Source: Mucilaginibacter pedocola (GTDB taxonomy: Bacteria > Bacteroidota > Bacteroidia > Sphingobacteriales > Sphingobacteriaceae). Taken from it: a DNA stretch of 64,000 bases. The translations under genes and the position numbers were made by a program. Location of the stretch: assembly GCF_002013915.1 (NCBI RefSeq), contig NZ_MBTF01000039.1, forward strand, positions 1 through 64,000, in the 5' to 3' direction. This document shows positions 33,967 through 40,941 of the stretch, in pieces; within the stretch, counting starts at the first letter, position 1, and every line of letters starts with the position of its first letter. The notes under the pieces were generated by a model. The model saw only the letters and a list, made by a program, of their open reading frames with translations. It had not been told where the DNA came from and did not search any database.

Positions 33967-33992
33967 CTCCCCCTTCAGGGGGTTGGGGGGCC
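33967..33992. repeat. C/G-rich repeat, right member of an inverted pair
   Basis: CTCCCCCTTCAGGGGGTTGG is the inverted partner of 33873-33898. It runs into the response regulator gene: the stop codon and the last five residues (GPPTP) of that protein are encoded inside the repeat. Confidence 0.65.
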
Positions 33993-34355
33993 AGTAAACT
34001 TCTTTACCACCGCTTCCAGATCCGCTATATCGAAAGGCTTTTTAAGGTAGCCATCGGCCAGGCCATTCTCGGCAATTTCTTTAATGTTACTTACTGCCGA
34101 TACTATTACCACCGGGATGTGGCTGGTTTCGGGATCGGATTTTAGGCCTTTGCTTAGTTGTTGGCCGTTGGCATCGCTGCTCCAATCGGTAAGCCAGTTA
34201 TCAAGCAGTATAATATCGGGCGATATATCGCTTAGCCGTTTTAGTACCCGGGCCGTTTCGGATGACACCACCTCGTATCCCGCATCCTCCAAAGCATAAG
34301 TCATTGTATCTCTTATATCTTTATCATCCTCAATCACTAAAACCTTTTTGGCCAT
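33975..34355 (-). CDS. single-domain response regulator
   Basis: A 126-residue receiver domain with no output domain. The acidic pair is Glu9/Asp10/Asp11 in VLVIEDDKD. The phospho-acceptor is Asp52 in IILLDNWLTD, the conserved Ser is in VVIVSAVSN near 90, and the Lys is in YLKKPFD near 104. All residues needed for phosphorylation are present. It is an orphan, with no histidine kinase nearby. The C-terminus (GPPTP) is derived from a G/C-rich repeat that overlaps the gene end, so the original end may have been changed by repeat insertion. It could signal by protein contact, as CheY- or Spo0F-like proteins do. Confidence 0.9.
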   Translation of the reverse strand: MAKKVLVIEDDKDIRDTMTYALEDAGYEVVSSETARVLKRLSDISPDIILLDNWLTDWSSDANGQQLSKGLKSDPETSHIPVVIVSAVSNIKEIAENGLADGYLKKPFDIADLEAVVKKFTGPPTP

Positions 34356-34465
34356 AACAATATTCCTATAAGTTGTTTTGATTTTAAACCGTGAAATTAG
34401 CCGCTGCTATATATTTTTAACACTAAGCCCTGCGTTTTGTTTATCACCCAACAGCAAAAAATGCC

Positions 34466-34756
34466 TTAAAACAAGCGGTTAAGCACTTTTACGCGCGCGG
34501 GCTTCACCAACAGCGCCGGCGATATATGCACAAAGTACTTGTAATGGGGCGTTGCCATATGGCGCGATAATGCTTCTTCGCTGGCCCACTCCTCCTCTAT
34601 CACGTACCGCTCCGGTTTATTTTTATCCTGGTAAAGTTGATAGGCAAGGCAGCCATCCTCTTTCATTGATGCGGTGATCAATCTCTTCAATTCGGTATCA
34701 AACGCGCTTTCTGCATCTCTTTTACAATGCATAGCGTGCAACAAACTGATGCTCAT
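34466..34756 (-). CDS. putative quinol monooxygenase (ABM domain)
   Basis: A 96-residue protein of the antibiotic biosynthesis monooxygenase (ABM/YgiN-like) ferredoxin-like fold. The central DGCLAYQLYQDKNKPERYVIEEEWASEEALSRHM pattern (about 35-68) is characteristic, and HMATPHYKYF follows as in the family. Such small dimers oxidise quinols or act in detoxification without added cofactor. The substrate here is unknown. It is preceded by an orphan lipoprotein gene transcribed in the same direction, but 160 bases and a probable terminator separate them. The gap 34757-34881 contains a dispersed repeat around CCATGATTCGCATGATTGG. Confidence 0.82.
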   Translation of the reverse strand: MSISLLHAMHCKRDAESAFDTELKRLITASMKEDGCLAYQLYQDKNKPERYVIEEEWASEEALSRHMATPHYKYFVHISPALLVKPARVKVLNRLF

Positions 34757-34881
34757 AACAAAGTGTTTTATGGTTTAACAGCTAAACCAATAAAACCGCG
34801 GCTTTGTTTATAAGCGGAATGTAAAAACGATTCTTCTGAACCATGATTCGCATGATTGGAGGATTATCCGATAAATGGGGG

Positions 34882-34905
34882 AAAGTTTAGCACTGGCTAA
34901 ACTTT
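34882..34905 (-). terminator. hairpin after the lipoprotein gene
   Basis: AAAGTTTAG (34882-34890) and CTAAACTTT (34897-34905) make a nine-base stem with a six-base loop, 11 bases past the stop of the minus-strand gene. The T-run beyond the stem is short. Confidence 0.5.
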
Positions 34906-34916
34906 TGGTGTAGCTG

Positions 34917-35414
34917 TTATAGGGTTACACTCGGTAATTCAAAAACCTGCGAGATATGTTTGGCAAAGTCGATGTCGTAAATACGGGGGAGTGCCGAATT
35001 TTGGCGGGAGAGTGCACTGCCTGCCAACGGTTGCAGCAAGCCTGTTTTACCCGCCAGGTAATAGTTAAGCAAATTATCCAGCCCGATGAAAGCCTTTGTT
35101 TTCTCGGCTTGTTTTATAACGTTGTACTTGTTCGGGCTCTCGTTCAGGAAGAAATAACGCTGTGCGCTGGCCTTATCGTAAACAATGGCGGCGAAATCGC
35201 GCGTGCCGGTAGTATCGCCGTGCTCCACACTTTTATAAACAATAATAAACGATTGGCGGGCAGAATCAGGCGGTAGCATGTTCAGCATTTTCTGTAACGG
35301 CACTTTTTGCTGTTTGCTTAAATTGGCAATAGGCAATTGCGTACCACAGGCCAATAACAACCCGGCCACGCAGGCAAGCAGTATAAAAGTTTTAAAATTG
35401 CCTAACAGCTTCAT
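34917..35414 (-). CDS. hypothetical lipoprotein
   Basis: A 165-residue putative lipoprotein. The start chosen is the ATG at 35412-35414 (MKLLGNFKTF), giving a signal peptide that ends in the lipobox LLLAC, with the lipidated Cys near 23. The frame is open ten codons further, but those lack signal character. The mature part has a QQKVPLQKMLNMLPPDSARQ segment and a beta-rich middle (SFIIVYKSVEHGDTTGTRDF). It ends hydrophobic, near FAKHISQVFELPSVTL. No family was recognised. It is a single gene, followed by the hairpin at 34882-34905. Confidence 0.75.
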   Translation of the reverse strand: MKLLGNFKTFILLACVAGLLLACGTQLPIANLSKQQKVPLQKMLNMLPPDSARQSFIIVYKSVEHGDTTGTRDFAAIVYDKASAQRYFFLNESPNKYNVIKQAEKTKAFIGLDNLLNYYLAGKTGLLQPLAGSALSRQNSALPRIYDIDFAKHISQVFELPSVTL

Positions 35415-35482
35415 GGTGATAAAGATATTGATACCACCGTACAAAACAATACCCTCTATTGGGTATAAACAGCATTACGAGT

Positions 35483-35504
35483 GTGCAGGTGGGGACACCT
35501 GCAC
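35483..35504. repeat. small hairpin with GTGGGGACAC core
   Basis: GTGCAGGTG and CACCTGCAC are perfect nine-base arms around GGGA. It resembles the hairpins at 5725-5836 in design (short palindrome, GTGG..AC loop) but has different arms. It sits between the lipoprotein start and the guaD end. Confidence 0.6.
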
Positions 35505-35560
35505 CTGGGAATAGAAAATACTTTTTTCCTGACGAGATATCCCCCGAGCGCCCAAAGCCT

Positions 35561-36031
35561 TTAGTATTCCGTTTTCTTCTCGGTAGTTTCCCAAAGTTTA
35601 AAAACGGGTTGGGCCTTATCGCGCATTATTTGCACAAAACGCATTTTGCGCTGCTCCATGGGCAGCTCCAACTCGTCGTAAATAAAATGATCGTCGAACC
35701 CAATGGCTGCGGCATCTGCCTTGGTATTGGCGTAATAAACCTTGCTAATGCGCGACCAGTATATAGCCCCCAGGCACATGGGGCATGGCTCGCAACTTGT
35801 GTAAATTTCGCAGCCCTCTAAGCTAAAAGTACCCAGTTCCTGGCAGGCCAGGCGTATGGCCGATACTTCGGCATGGGCAGTGGGGTCGTTAGTGGGCACT
35901 ACTTTGTTGGCACTGCGGGCTATCACCATGCCATCCTTCACCACCACCGCGCCGAATGGCCCGCCTAAACCCTGCTGTACGTTATACTCCGACAGATCAA
36001 TCGCCATCTGCATAAAATCTTCGTGTCTCAT
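35561..36031 (-). CDS. guaD: guanine deaminase (CDA-family)
   Basis: A 156-residue zinc deaminase that converts guanine to xanthine. The HAE zinc motif is in TAHAEVSAIR near 55 and the second is SCEPCPMCLGAIYWSRI near 83-99. The C-terminal part (AAAIGFDDHFIYDELELP and a terminal EY) matches the Bacillus GuaD group rather than TadA. The start is fixed by an AAGGAG sequence nine bases before the ATG at 36029-36031 (MRHEDFMQMAID). The open frame extends further, but that extension contains the terminator of the upstream gene, so it cannot be the protein start. A strong Shine-Dalgarno is unusual here. It is transcribed alone. Confidence 0.9.
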   Translation of the reverse strand: MRHEDFMQMAIDLSEYNVQQGLGGPFGAVVVKDGMVIARSANKVVPTNDPTAHAEVSAIRLACQELGTFSLEGCEIYTSCEPCPMCLGAIYWSRISKVYYANTKADAAAIGFDDHFIYDELELPMEQRKMRFVQIMRDKAQPVFKLWETTEKKTEY

Positions 36032-36052
36032 TTCAATATCTCCTTCCATTAA

Positions 36053-36079
36053 AAAACCCCAACCAATGGCCGGGGTTTT
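36053..36079 (-). terminator. intrinsic terminator of the OmpH-like gene
   Basis: On the minus strand AAAACCCC and GGGGTTTT flank a short loop, and the T-run (TTTTTT) follows. It ends transcription of the 36149-36751 gene about 18 bases before the guaD Shine-Dalgarno. Confidence 0.8.
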
Positions 36080-36106
36080 CGTTATTTTTATACTAATTGC
36101 TCTTTC

Positions 36107-36141
36107 ATCTGCACACCTGCATACTTGCACATCTGCACATT
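36107..36141. repeat. short tandem repeat of ATCTGCACA units
   Basis: ATCTGCACACCTGCATACTT then GCACATCTGCACATT lie just past the stop of the OmpH-like gene. It is the inverted relative of 36811-36848. Confidence 0.6.
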
Positions 36142-36148
36142 GCGAAGC

Positions 36149-36751
36149 TTATTTTTTCTCTTTCGCGTACTCTTCGTTTAGCCTTTTCACAAAATCGGCG
36201 GTAACTTCAAGGCTTGGGTCGCCGTAAAGCACGGTAGAGTTGGCGCGGGTAAAGGTAAGTACCATTTTGTAGCCTTTTTCTTTAGCGTAGGTTTTAGTGA
36301 AGGCAGCTATTTTCTCGTACAGTTTATTTTGCTCGGTTACCTGGTCTTGCTGTAAAGCTGCACCGGCATTTTGCTGGTATTGCTGAAACTCCTGGCCTTT
36401 TTGGTTCAGGTGCTTTTCAGTTGCCTCACGTTTGTCGGCAGCCATAGTAGCAGCATTCCTTTGGTATTCTGCAACCTCACGCTGTACTGCCTGGCGGCGC
36501 GATGCTACATCTGCATCGGCTGCTTTGGCTTTTTCTTCCAGCCTTTTGGTCATGTCTTTAAAGTAAGCGTAGTTATTGCCCAACGAGTCCTGGTTAACAA
36601 AAACTATTTCGGCTGTTGCAGACGTAGCTGCGGGGGTACTTGCTGCTGCAGCAGGCTTGTCGGCAGTTTTGTTTTGGTTGCATGCAGTAACACCTGCTGC
36701 AAGTGCCAAGGCTAAAACCGACTTAGTAACAATTGACGCGTTGATCTTCAT
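36149..36751 (-). CDS. OmpH/Skp-like lipoprotein
   Basis: A 200-residue lipoprotein with OmpH/Skp character. The signal peptide ends in GVTAC, with the lipidated Cys near 24, followed by an Ala/Thr/Pro-rich linker (about 28-47). The strand IVFVNQDSLGNNYAYF begins the Skp-like domain. A long charged helix (RLEEKAKAADADVASRRQAV onward, about 70-150) is predicted to be coiled coil. The end returns to strand (YKMVLTFTRANSTVLYGDPS), with the GDPSLEVT pattern usual for this family. Skp proteins chaperone outer membrane proteins in the periplasm. The lipoprotein form suggests anchoring at the membrane. A TATCTTTG box lies 25 bases before the start and a terminator follows. Confidence 0.87.
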   Translation of the reverse strand: MKINASIVTKSVLALALAAGVTACNQNKTADKPAAAASTPAATSATAEIVFVNQDSLGNNYAYFKDMTKRLEEKAKAADADVASRRQAVQREVAEYQRNAATMAADKREATEKHLNQKGQEFQQYQQNAGAALQQDQVTEQNKLYEKIAAFTKTYAKEKGYKMVLTFTRANSTVLYGDPSLEVTADFVKRLNEEYAKEKK

Positions 36752-36776
36752 TATGTTTTATCTAAAAAAATTTTGA

Positions 36777-36784
36777 CAAAGATA
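36777..36784 (-). promoter_or_regulatory. -7 box for the OmpH-like gene
   Basis: The minus strand reads TATCTTTG, an exact TAnnTTTG match, 25 bases before the start codon. No clear -33 element was found at the usual distance. Confidence 0.45.
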
Positions 36785-36810
36785 AAACTTCACATCAAGT
36801 TTCCTAATGA

Positions 36811-36848
36811 TGGATGCGCAGATGTGCAAATTTCAGATGTGCATTTGT
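36811..36848. repeat. short tandem repeat of CAGATGTGCA units
   Basis: GGATGCGCAGATGTGCAAAT then TTCAGATGTGCATTTGTT. It is inverted relative to 36107-36141 and in the same direction as 38975-38998, so one pair brackets the OmpH-like gene and another brackets gyrB. Confidence 0.6.
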
Positions 36849-36960
36849 TTGTGCCTGCTTTGCCCGCTGTGGTGTGGATACAAGGCAATTATGTGGAAAA
36901 AATTATAATGCAAACAGGGCTTTGAGAGTTGCCCATAGTAGATATGTGGCGCAAAAATCG

Positions 36961-36968
36961 TATTTTTG
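36961..36968 (+). promoter_or_regulatory. -7 box upstream of gyrB
   Basis: TATTTTTG matches TAnnTTTG, 45 bases before the gyrB start. A -33 TTG at proper spacing is not evident. Confidence 0.4.
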
Positions 36969-37013
36969 TATATATAACTCCACCCCGGAGTATGTTATTG
37001 TTTTAGATAAATT

Positions 37014-38972
37014 ATGAGCGAAGAAAATCAGGAAAAATCGAACTATTCAGCAGATAATATACAGGTTTTAGAAGGTTTAGAGGCGGTACGTAAAAGGCCG
37101 TCGATGTACATAGGCGATACAGGCGTAAAAGGGCTTCACCACCTGGTTTACGAGGTGGTTGATAACTCCATAGATGAGGCACTTGCCGGTTATTGCGATA
37201 CCATTAACGTTACTATACACAAAGGCAATTCCATAACCGTAGTTGATAATGGCCGCGGTATCCCAACAGGCATCAACAGCAAAGAGGGCCGTTCGGCACT
37301 CGAAATTGTAATGACCGTGCTGCATGCCGGTGGTAAATTCGACAAAGATACCTACAAAGTATCGGGCGGTTTGCACGGTGTGGGTGTAAGTTGCGTTAAC
37401 GCATTATCTACCCACGTAAAAACCGTGGTAGAGCGTGAAGGCAAAATATTTACGCAGGAGTACGAGCGTGGTAAGCCACTGTTCGACGTGAAAGAAATTG
37501 GCGTATCTGACAGGACAGGTACTTCGCAAACTTTCCAGCCCGACCCGGAGATATTCACTACCACCACCGAGTACAAATTTGATACACTGGCTACCCGTTT
37601 GCGCGAGCTGGCTTTCCTGAACAAGGGCATCAAATTAACCCTTACCGACGAACGCGAAACCAACGCCGATGGCAGCTTCCTGAGCGAAGAATACTTCTCG
37701 GAAGGTGGTTTAAAGGAGTTTGTAAAATACCTTGATGGTACACGCGTGGCCATCATCCCCGACCCTATTTATTTGGAAGGTATTAAAAACGGTATACCGG
37801 TAGAGCTTGCTTTGCAGTATAACGATACCTATACCGAGAACGTACACTCTTACGTGAACAACATTAACACCATTGAAGGCGGTACCCACGTGGCCGGTTT
37901 CAGGATGGGTTTAACCCGTACTTTGAAGGCTTATGCCGATAAAGAGGGTTTGTTGAAAAACGTTAAGGTTGAGATAACCGGCGACGACTTCCGCGAGGGC
38001 TTAACGGCCGTTATATCTGTAAAAGTTGCCGAGCCTCAGTTTGAGGGCCAAACCAAAACCAAACTGGGTAACAGCGAGGTAAGTGGTGCCGTGAACGTGG
38101 CCGTTGGTGAAATTTTAGGCAACTACCTGGAAGAAAACCCAAGGGAAGCCAAAATGATCGTTCAAAAGGTAATATTGGCTGCTACCGCCCGCGCCGCTGC
38201 ACGTAAAGCACGCGAAATGGTGCAACGCAAGAGCGTAATGAGCGGATCGGGCTTGCCGGGTAAACTATCCGACTGTGCCAATAACGACCCTGCCCTTTGC
38301 GAACTTTACCTGGTAGAGGGTGATTCGGCGGGTGGTACCGCTAAACAGGGCCGTAACCGCGAGTTCCAGGCCATTTTGCCATTGCGTGGTAAGATCCTGA
38401 ACGTGGAGAAAGCCATGGAGCACAAAATTTACGAGAACGAAGAGATAAAAAATATGTTCACCGGTTTGGGTGTAAGTATTGGTACCCCCGAGGATGCCAA
38501 AGCGCTTAACCTTACCAAACTGCGTTACCACAAGATAATTGTGATGACGGATGCGGACGTGGATGGTTCGCACATTACCACGCTGATATTAACCTTCTTC
38601 TTCCGTTACATGAAGGAGTTGATAGAATATGGTTACGTTTACATTGCATCGCCACCACTTTACCAGGTTAAAAAAGGTAAAGAGTTTGAGTACTGCTGGA
38701 ACGATGAACAACGCGACGCCGCCATACAGCGCCTTAAAGGTGCCGGTAAAGAAGACAGCGTACACGTACAGCGCTACAAAGGTTTGGGTGAGATGAACGC
38801 AGAGCAATTATGGGACACTACCATGAACCCGGCCAACCGTACCCTGCGCAAAGCCACTATTGAGAACGCTGCCGAGTGCGACCATACCTTCAGCATGCTG
38901 ATGGGTGATGAAGTAGCCCCGCGCCGCGAATTTATTGAGCGCAACGCGAAGTACGCACGTATTGATACATAA
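37014..38972 (+). CDS. gyrB: DNA gyrase subunit B
   Basis: A 652-residue type IIA topoisomerase ATPase subunit that with GyrA introduces negative supercoils. The GHKL ATPase domain has EAVRKRPSMYIGDTG near 24-38, NSIDEAL, VVDNGRGIP and GGKFDKDTYKVSGGLHGVG near 103-121. The Toprim domain has EGDSAGGTAKQGR near 435 and MTDADVDGSHI near 510. The C-terminal QRYKGLGEMNAEQLW segment is typical of GyrB. The length is that of short GyrB proteins of Bacteroidota, without the insertion of the E. coli protein. It is transcribed alone and ends at a strong terminator. ParE is the only alternative and is less likely on length and motif detail. Confidence 0.93.
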   Translation: MSEENQEKSNYSADNIQVLEGLEAVRKRPSMYIGDTGVKGLHHLVYEVVDNSIDEALAGYCDTINVTIHKGNSITVVDNGRGIPTGINSKEGRSALEIVMTVLHAGGKFDKDTYKVSGGLHGVGVSCVNALSTHVKTVVEREGKIFTQEYERGKPLFDVKEIGVSDRTGTSQTFQPDPEIFTTTTEYKFDTLATRLRELAFLNKGIKLTLTDERETNADGSFLSEEYFSEGGLKEFVKYLDGTRVAIIPDPIYLEGIKNGIPVELALQYNDTYTENVHSYVNNINTIEGGTHVAGFRMGLTRTLKAYADKEGLLKNVKVEITGDDFREGLTAVISVKVAEPQFEGQTKTKLGNSEVSGAVNVAVGEILGNYLEENPREAKMIVQKVILAATARAAARKAREMVQRKSVMSGSGLPGKLSDCANNDPALCELYLVEGDSAGGTAKQGRNREFQAILPLRGKILNVEKAMEHKIYENEEIKNMFTGLGVSIGTPEDAKALNLTKLRYHKIIVMTDADVDGSHITTLILTFFFRYMKELIEYGYVYIASPPLYQVKKGKEFEYCWNDEQRDAAIQRLKGAGKEDSVHVQRYKGLGEMNAEQLWDTTMNPANRTLRKATIENAAECDHTFSMLMGDEVAPRREFIERNAKYARIDT

Positions 38973-38974
38973 GC

Positions 38975-38998
38975 TGCGGATGTGCAGATGTGCAGATG
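38975..38998. repeat. short tandem repeat of GATGTGCA units
   Basis: TGCGGATGTGCAGATGTGCA then GATG lies between the gyrB stop and its terminator. It is the same unit family as at 4980-5015 and 36811-36848. Confidence 0.6.
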
Positions 38999-39007
38999 AT
39001 ACGAAAC

Positions 39008-39038
39008 AAAAACGCCTCGCTAAAAGCGAGGCGTTTTT
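39008..39038. terminator. intrinsic terminator after gyrB
   Basis: AAAAACGCCTCGC and GCGAGGCGTTTTT form a perfect 13-base stem with a five-base loop. T-runs on both strands let it serve gyrB and the convergent outer membrane protein gene. Confidence 0.9.
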
Positions 39039-39064
39039 GTTTGCTTAGAATTTTAGCAGTGTAA

Positions 39065-39691
39065 TTAACGCGCTATGTTAAACGCGTAAGCAGCTCTAAG
39101 GCCAGTAAAAAAGGTAAAACTTTGTTTGTAGCTATATCCTTCGTAACGCACGCTCAGGTCGAAATAATTTTTGTTTTTTGAAGGGATAAGCACGCCAAAT
39201 GAGGGTGCAACAGTGAACAGCGCGCCTTTTATCTGGTATGTATCCCTCACATATTCGTTAACGTTATCACGGCCGTTTACGCCAAGGGCAACAGTAGCCC
39301 CCATTTCGCCGGCTAAATACAAATAGTTTGAAAGCCCGAACTTGGCCCCAATTTTAATAGGGATAAAATTAGCGCGAACCGAGGCTTTAGGGTTATTGCC
39401 CGGTAAAATAACCTCTCCTTTAAAGGTATTATACCCTACGCTGGCCATTATGCTTTTGTATTGCGCAACACCAAACCTATACCTTACAACCCCACCGAAA
39501 CCATTGTTGTATACGTTTCCAAAATTACCGGCAGGTAATAAATAGTCTGCGCCTACTTCAAAGGCGTTTGTCCTGGTCTCCACGCCGTATACGTTGGTAC
39601 GTTTATCCATACCAACCTCCTGGTCTTGTGCCAACGCTTTAAAGCAAAAAAATGTTCCTAACAGAACAGTCAATAGTAGTTGTTTTTTCAT
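39065..39691 (-). CDS. outer membrane beta-barrel protein
   Basis: A 208-residue secreted protein. The signal peptide is MKKQLLLTVLLGTFFCFKALAQ. The mature part alternates polar and hydrophobic residues in strands such as FEVGADYLLPAGNFGNVYNNGFGGVVRYRFG, IPIKIGAKFGLSNYLYLAGEMG and FFTGLRAAYAFNIA. It fits a small eight- to ten-stranded barrel of the OmpX/OmpW-like porin superfamily. The final strand ends in Phe-Asn-Ile-Ala-Arg, so the terminal residue is not the usual aromatic. Function is unknown. It is divergent from the PadR gene, and 160 bases of A+T-rich DNA separate the two. Confidence 0.82.
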   Translation of the reverse strand: MKKQLLLTVLLGTFFCFKALAQDQEVGMDKRTNVYGVETRTNAFEVGADYLLPAGNFGNVYNNGFGGVVRYRFGVAQYKSIMASVGYNTFKGEVILPGNNPKASVRANFIPIKIGAKFGLSNYLYLAGEMGATVALGVNGRDNVNEYVRDTYQIKGALFTVAPSFGVLIPSKNKNYFDLSVRYEGYSYKQSFTFFTGLRAAYAFNIAR

Positions 39692-39809
39692 CTATTATGG
39701 TTTGTGATAATTATCTTCAATAATACGAAATCTTCCTGATACCAACAGTGCTATTTTTAGCTCTACGATCAATCCCGAGTACAGAGCAAAGCTTTTAAAT
39801 TTATATACC

Positions 39810-39842
39810 TAAATTTGTTATGTATATAAATTAATTATACAT
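39810..39842 (+). promoter_or_regulatory. promoter box and operator of the PadR operon
   Basis: TAAATTTG (39810-39817) matches the -7 box. Directly after it stands the inverted repeat ATGTATA (39820-39826) / TATACAT (39836-39842), an ATGT..ACAT arrangement as in known PadR operators. A bound regulator would cover the transcription start, so autorepression is the likely effect. Confidence 0.65.
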
Positions 39843-39851
39843 TTGGTTTAT

Positions 39852-40190
39852 ATGAATGCTAATCCATTGTTAAAAGGCTCTCTGCAAACCATCATATTAA
39901 AGCTGCTGGAAGATAACAGCCAGATGTATGGCTATGAAATAACCCAGCGTGTTAAAGAAGTTTCGGAAGGCAGCATAGTGCTTACCGAGGGCGCTTTATA
40001 CCCTGCGTTGCATAAACTGGAGGCAGATGGTTTTTTGGAAACCTTTACACAGGTGGTAGATAACCGTGTACGCAAATACTACCGGCTTACCGATGCCGGG
40101 GGCAAAGAAGTAACCAGCAAGCTAAGCGAAGCGCAGGCCTTTATAGATCAGCTGCAAACATTATTGAACCTTAAACCGGCAACCAAATGA
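39852..40190 (+). CDS. PadR family transcriptional regulator
   Basis: A 112-residue winged-helix repressor of the PadR family. The DNA-binding part has SLQTIILKLLEDNSQMYGYEITQRV near 8-32, SEGSIVLTEGALYPALHKLEADGFL near 37-61 and the wing NRVRKYYRLTDAGG. A C-terminal helix serves dimerisation. The ATG at 39852 is chosen over a TTG nine bases upstream because it starts at the usual N-terminus and leaves the operator outside the gene. Its stop overlaps the start of the membrane protein gene in ATGA. PadR proteins usually repress their own operon and respond to small molecules or envelope stress. Confidence 0.92.
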   Translation: MNANPLLKGSLQTIILKLLEDNSQMYGYEITQRVKEVSEGSIVLTEGALYPALHKLEADGFLETFTQVVDNRVRKYYRLTDAGGKEVTSKLSEAQAFIDQLQTLLNLKPATK

Positions 40191-40861
40191 AACCTACCGA
40201 AGCGCAAAAACTCAGCTTACAAACTTACCTTCATGATACGCTAAGCTACCGCGAAACTTACGAGGAGATTTACGACCATATACTTTCGGCAATGGAGTTT
40301 CAGCCGGAGGGTGTTTCATTTGAAGATGCTATTAACAACATCATCCGCAATGATTTTGGCGGGGCTAAAAATTTGGTAAAAATAGAGACGGAAAGTAAAA
40401 ACGCAATGGTTAAAGAAGGGCTTAATAAGTTTCTGCGGTTTGTTACCCAATATTTTAAGCTCCCGCTTTTGCTGTACACTGTTTTAGCAACTGTGCAAAC
40501 CTATTACTTTTTATCAAAAATAAACCCGGGCGCTATTGCAATAGAGGCTATCCTGGTATTATTGACCATGTTGGTGCCCTGCGCCATACACCTGCTTCGT
40601 TTGTACAATACAGGTTACCTTTTAAGTACTACCCGCAAATCTGCCCGCGATAAAATGTTCGACAATTTAGCCGCCGGCCCCATACGTTTGCTCTTACTTT
40701 TAAATGTTTGGATAGCCAATACATCCACATTTAACGAATGGTTTGGCTCGCATCCTTACATCATCACCATGGTTTTATTGGTTTGTACCGTGTATGACCT
40801 GGCTCTTTACCAACTGTATACCGACGAGTTTAAAACGGTTACTGAACATAAACGAGTTTGA
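40187..40861 (+). CDS. PadR-linked membrane protein with HAAS-like N-terminal helices
   Basis: A 224-residue protein whose N-terminal 60 residues are helical and polar (LQTYLHDTLSYRETYEEIYD and EDAINNIIRNDFGG). They resemble the HAAS/DUF1700 domains often encoded next to PadR genes. Four hydrophobic segments follow: LLLYTVLATVQTYYFL, AIEAILVLLTMLVPCAIHLL, RLLLLLNVWIANT and YIITMVLLVCTVYDLALYQL. The start overlaps the padR stop by four bases. Such pairs are thought to let the membrane protein control the regulator, or the regulator control the membrane protein. The HAAS assignment is based on pattern and context, not on a database match. Confidence 0.8.
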   Translation: MKPTEAQKLSLQTYLHDTLSYRETYEEIYDHILSAMEFQPEGVSFEDAINNIIRNDFGGAKNLVKIETESKNAMVKEGLNKFLRFVTQYFKLPLLLYTVLATVQTYYFLSKINPGAIAIEAILVLLTMLVPCAIHLLRLYNTGYLLSTTRKSARDKMFDNLAAGPIRLLLLLNVWIANTSTFNEWFGSHPYIITMVLLVCTVYDLALYQLYTDEFKTVTEHKRV

Positions 40862-40889
40862 AGCTAAGCGAATGGCAGGCATCTTCATT

Positions 40890-40921
40890 TTTGGTATTTC
40901 GCTAAGGGTATATTACCTTTA
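40890..40921 (+). promoter_or_regulatory. promoter of the TPR protein gene
   Basis: TTTG (40890-40893) and TACCTTTA (40914-40921, one mismatch to TAnnTTTG) are 20 bases apart, the right spacing for a Bacteroidota promoter. The start codon follows 20 bases later. Confidence 0.55.
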
Positions 40922-40941
40922 AGCACCTTATCACGCCAAAA

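Noticed and set aside
37014..38972. ParE (topoisomerase IV) instead of GyrB
   Set aside because: Length, N-terminal motifs and the QRYKGLGEMN region fit the GyrB of this phylum better, although sequence alone does not fully exclude ParE.
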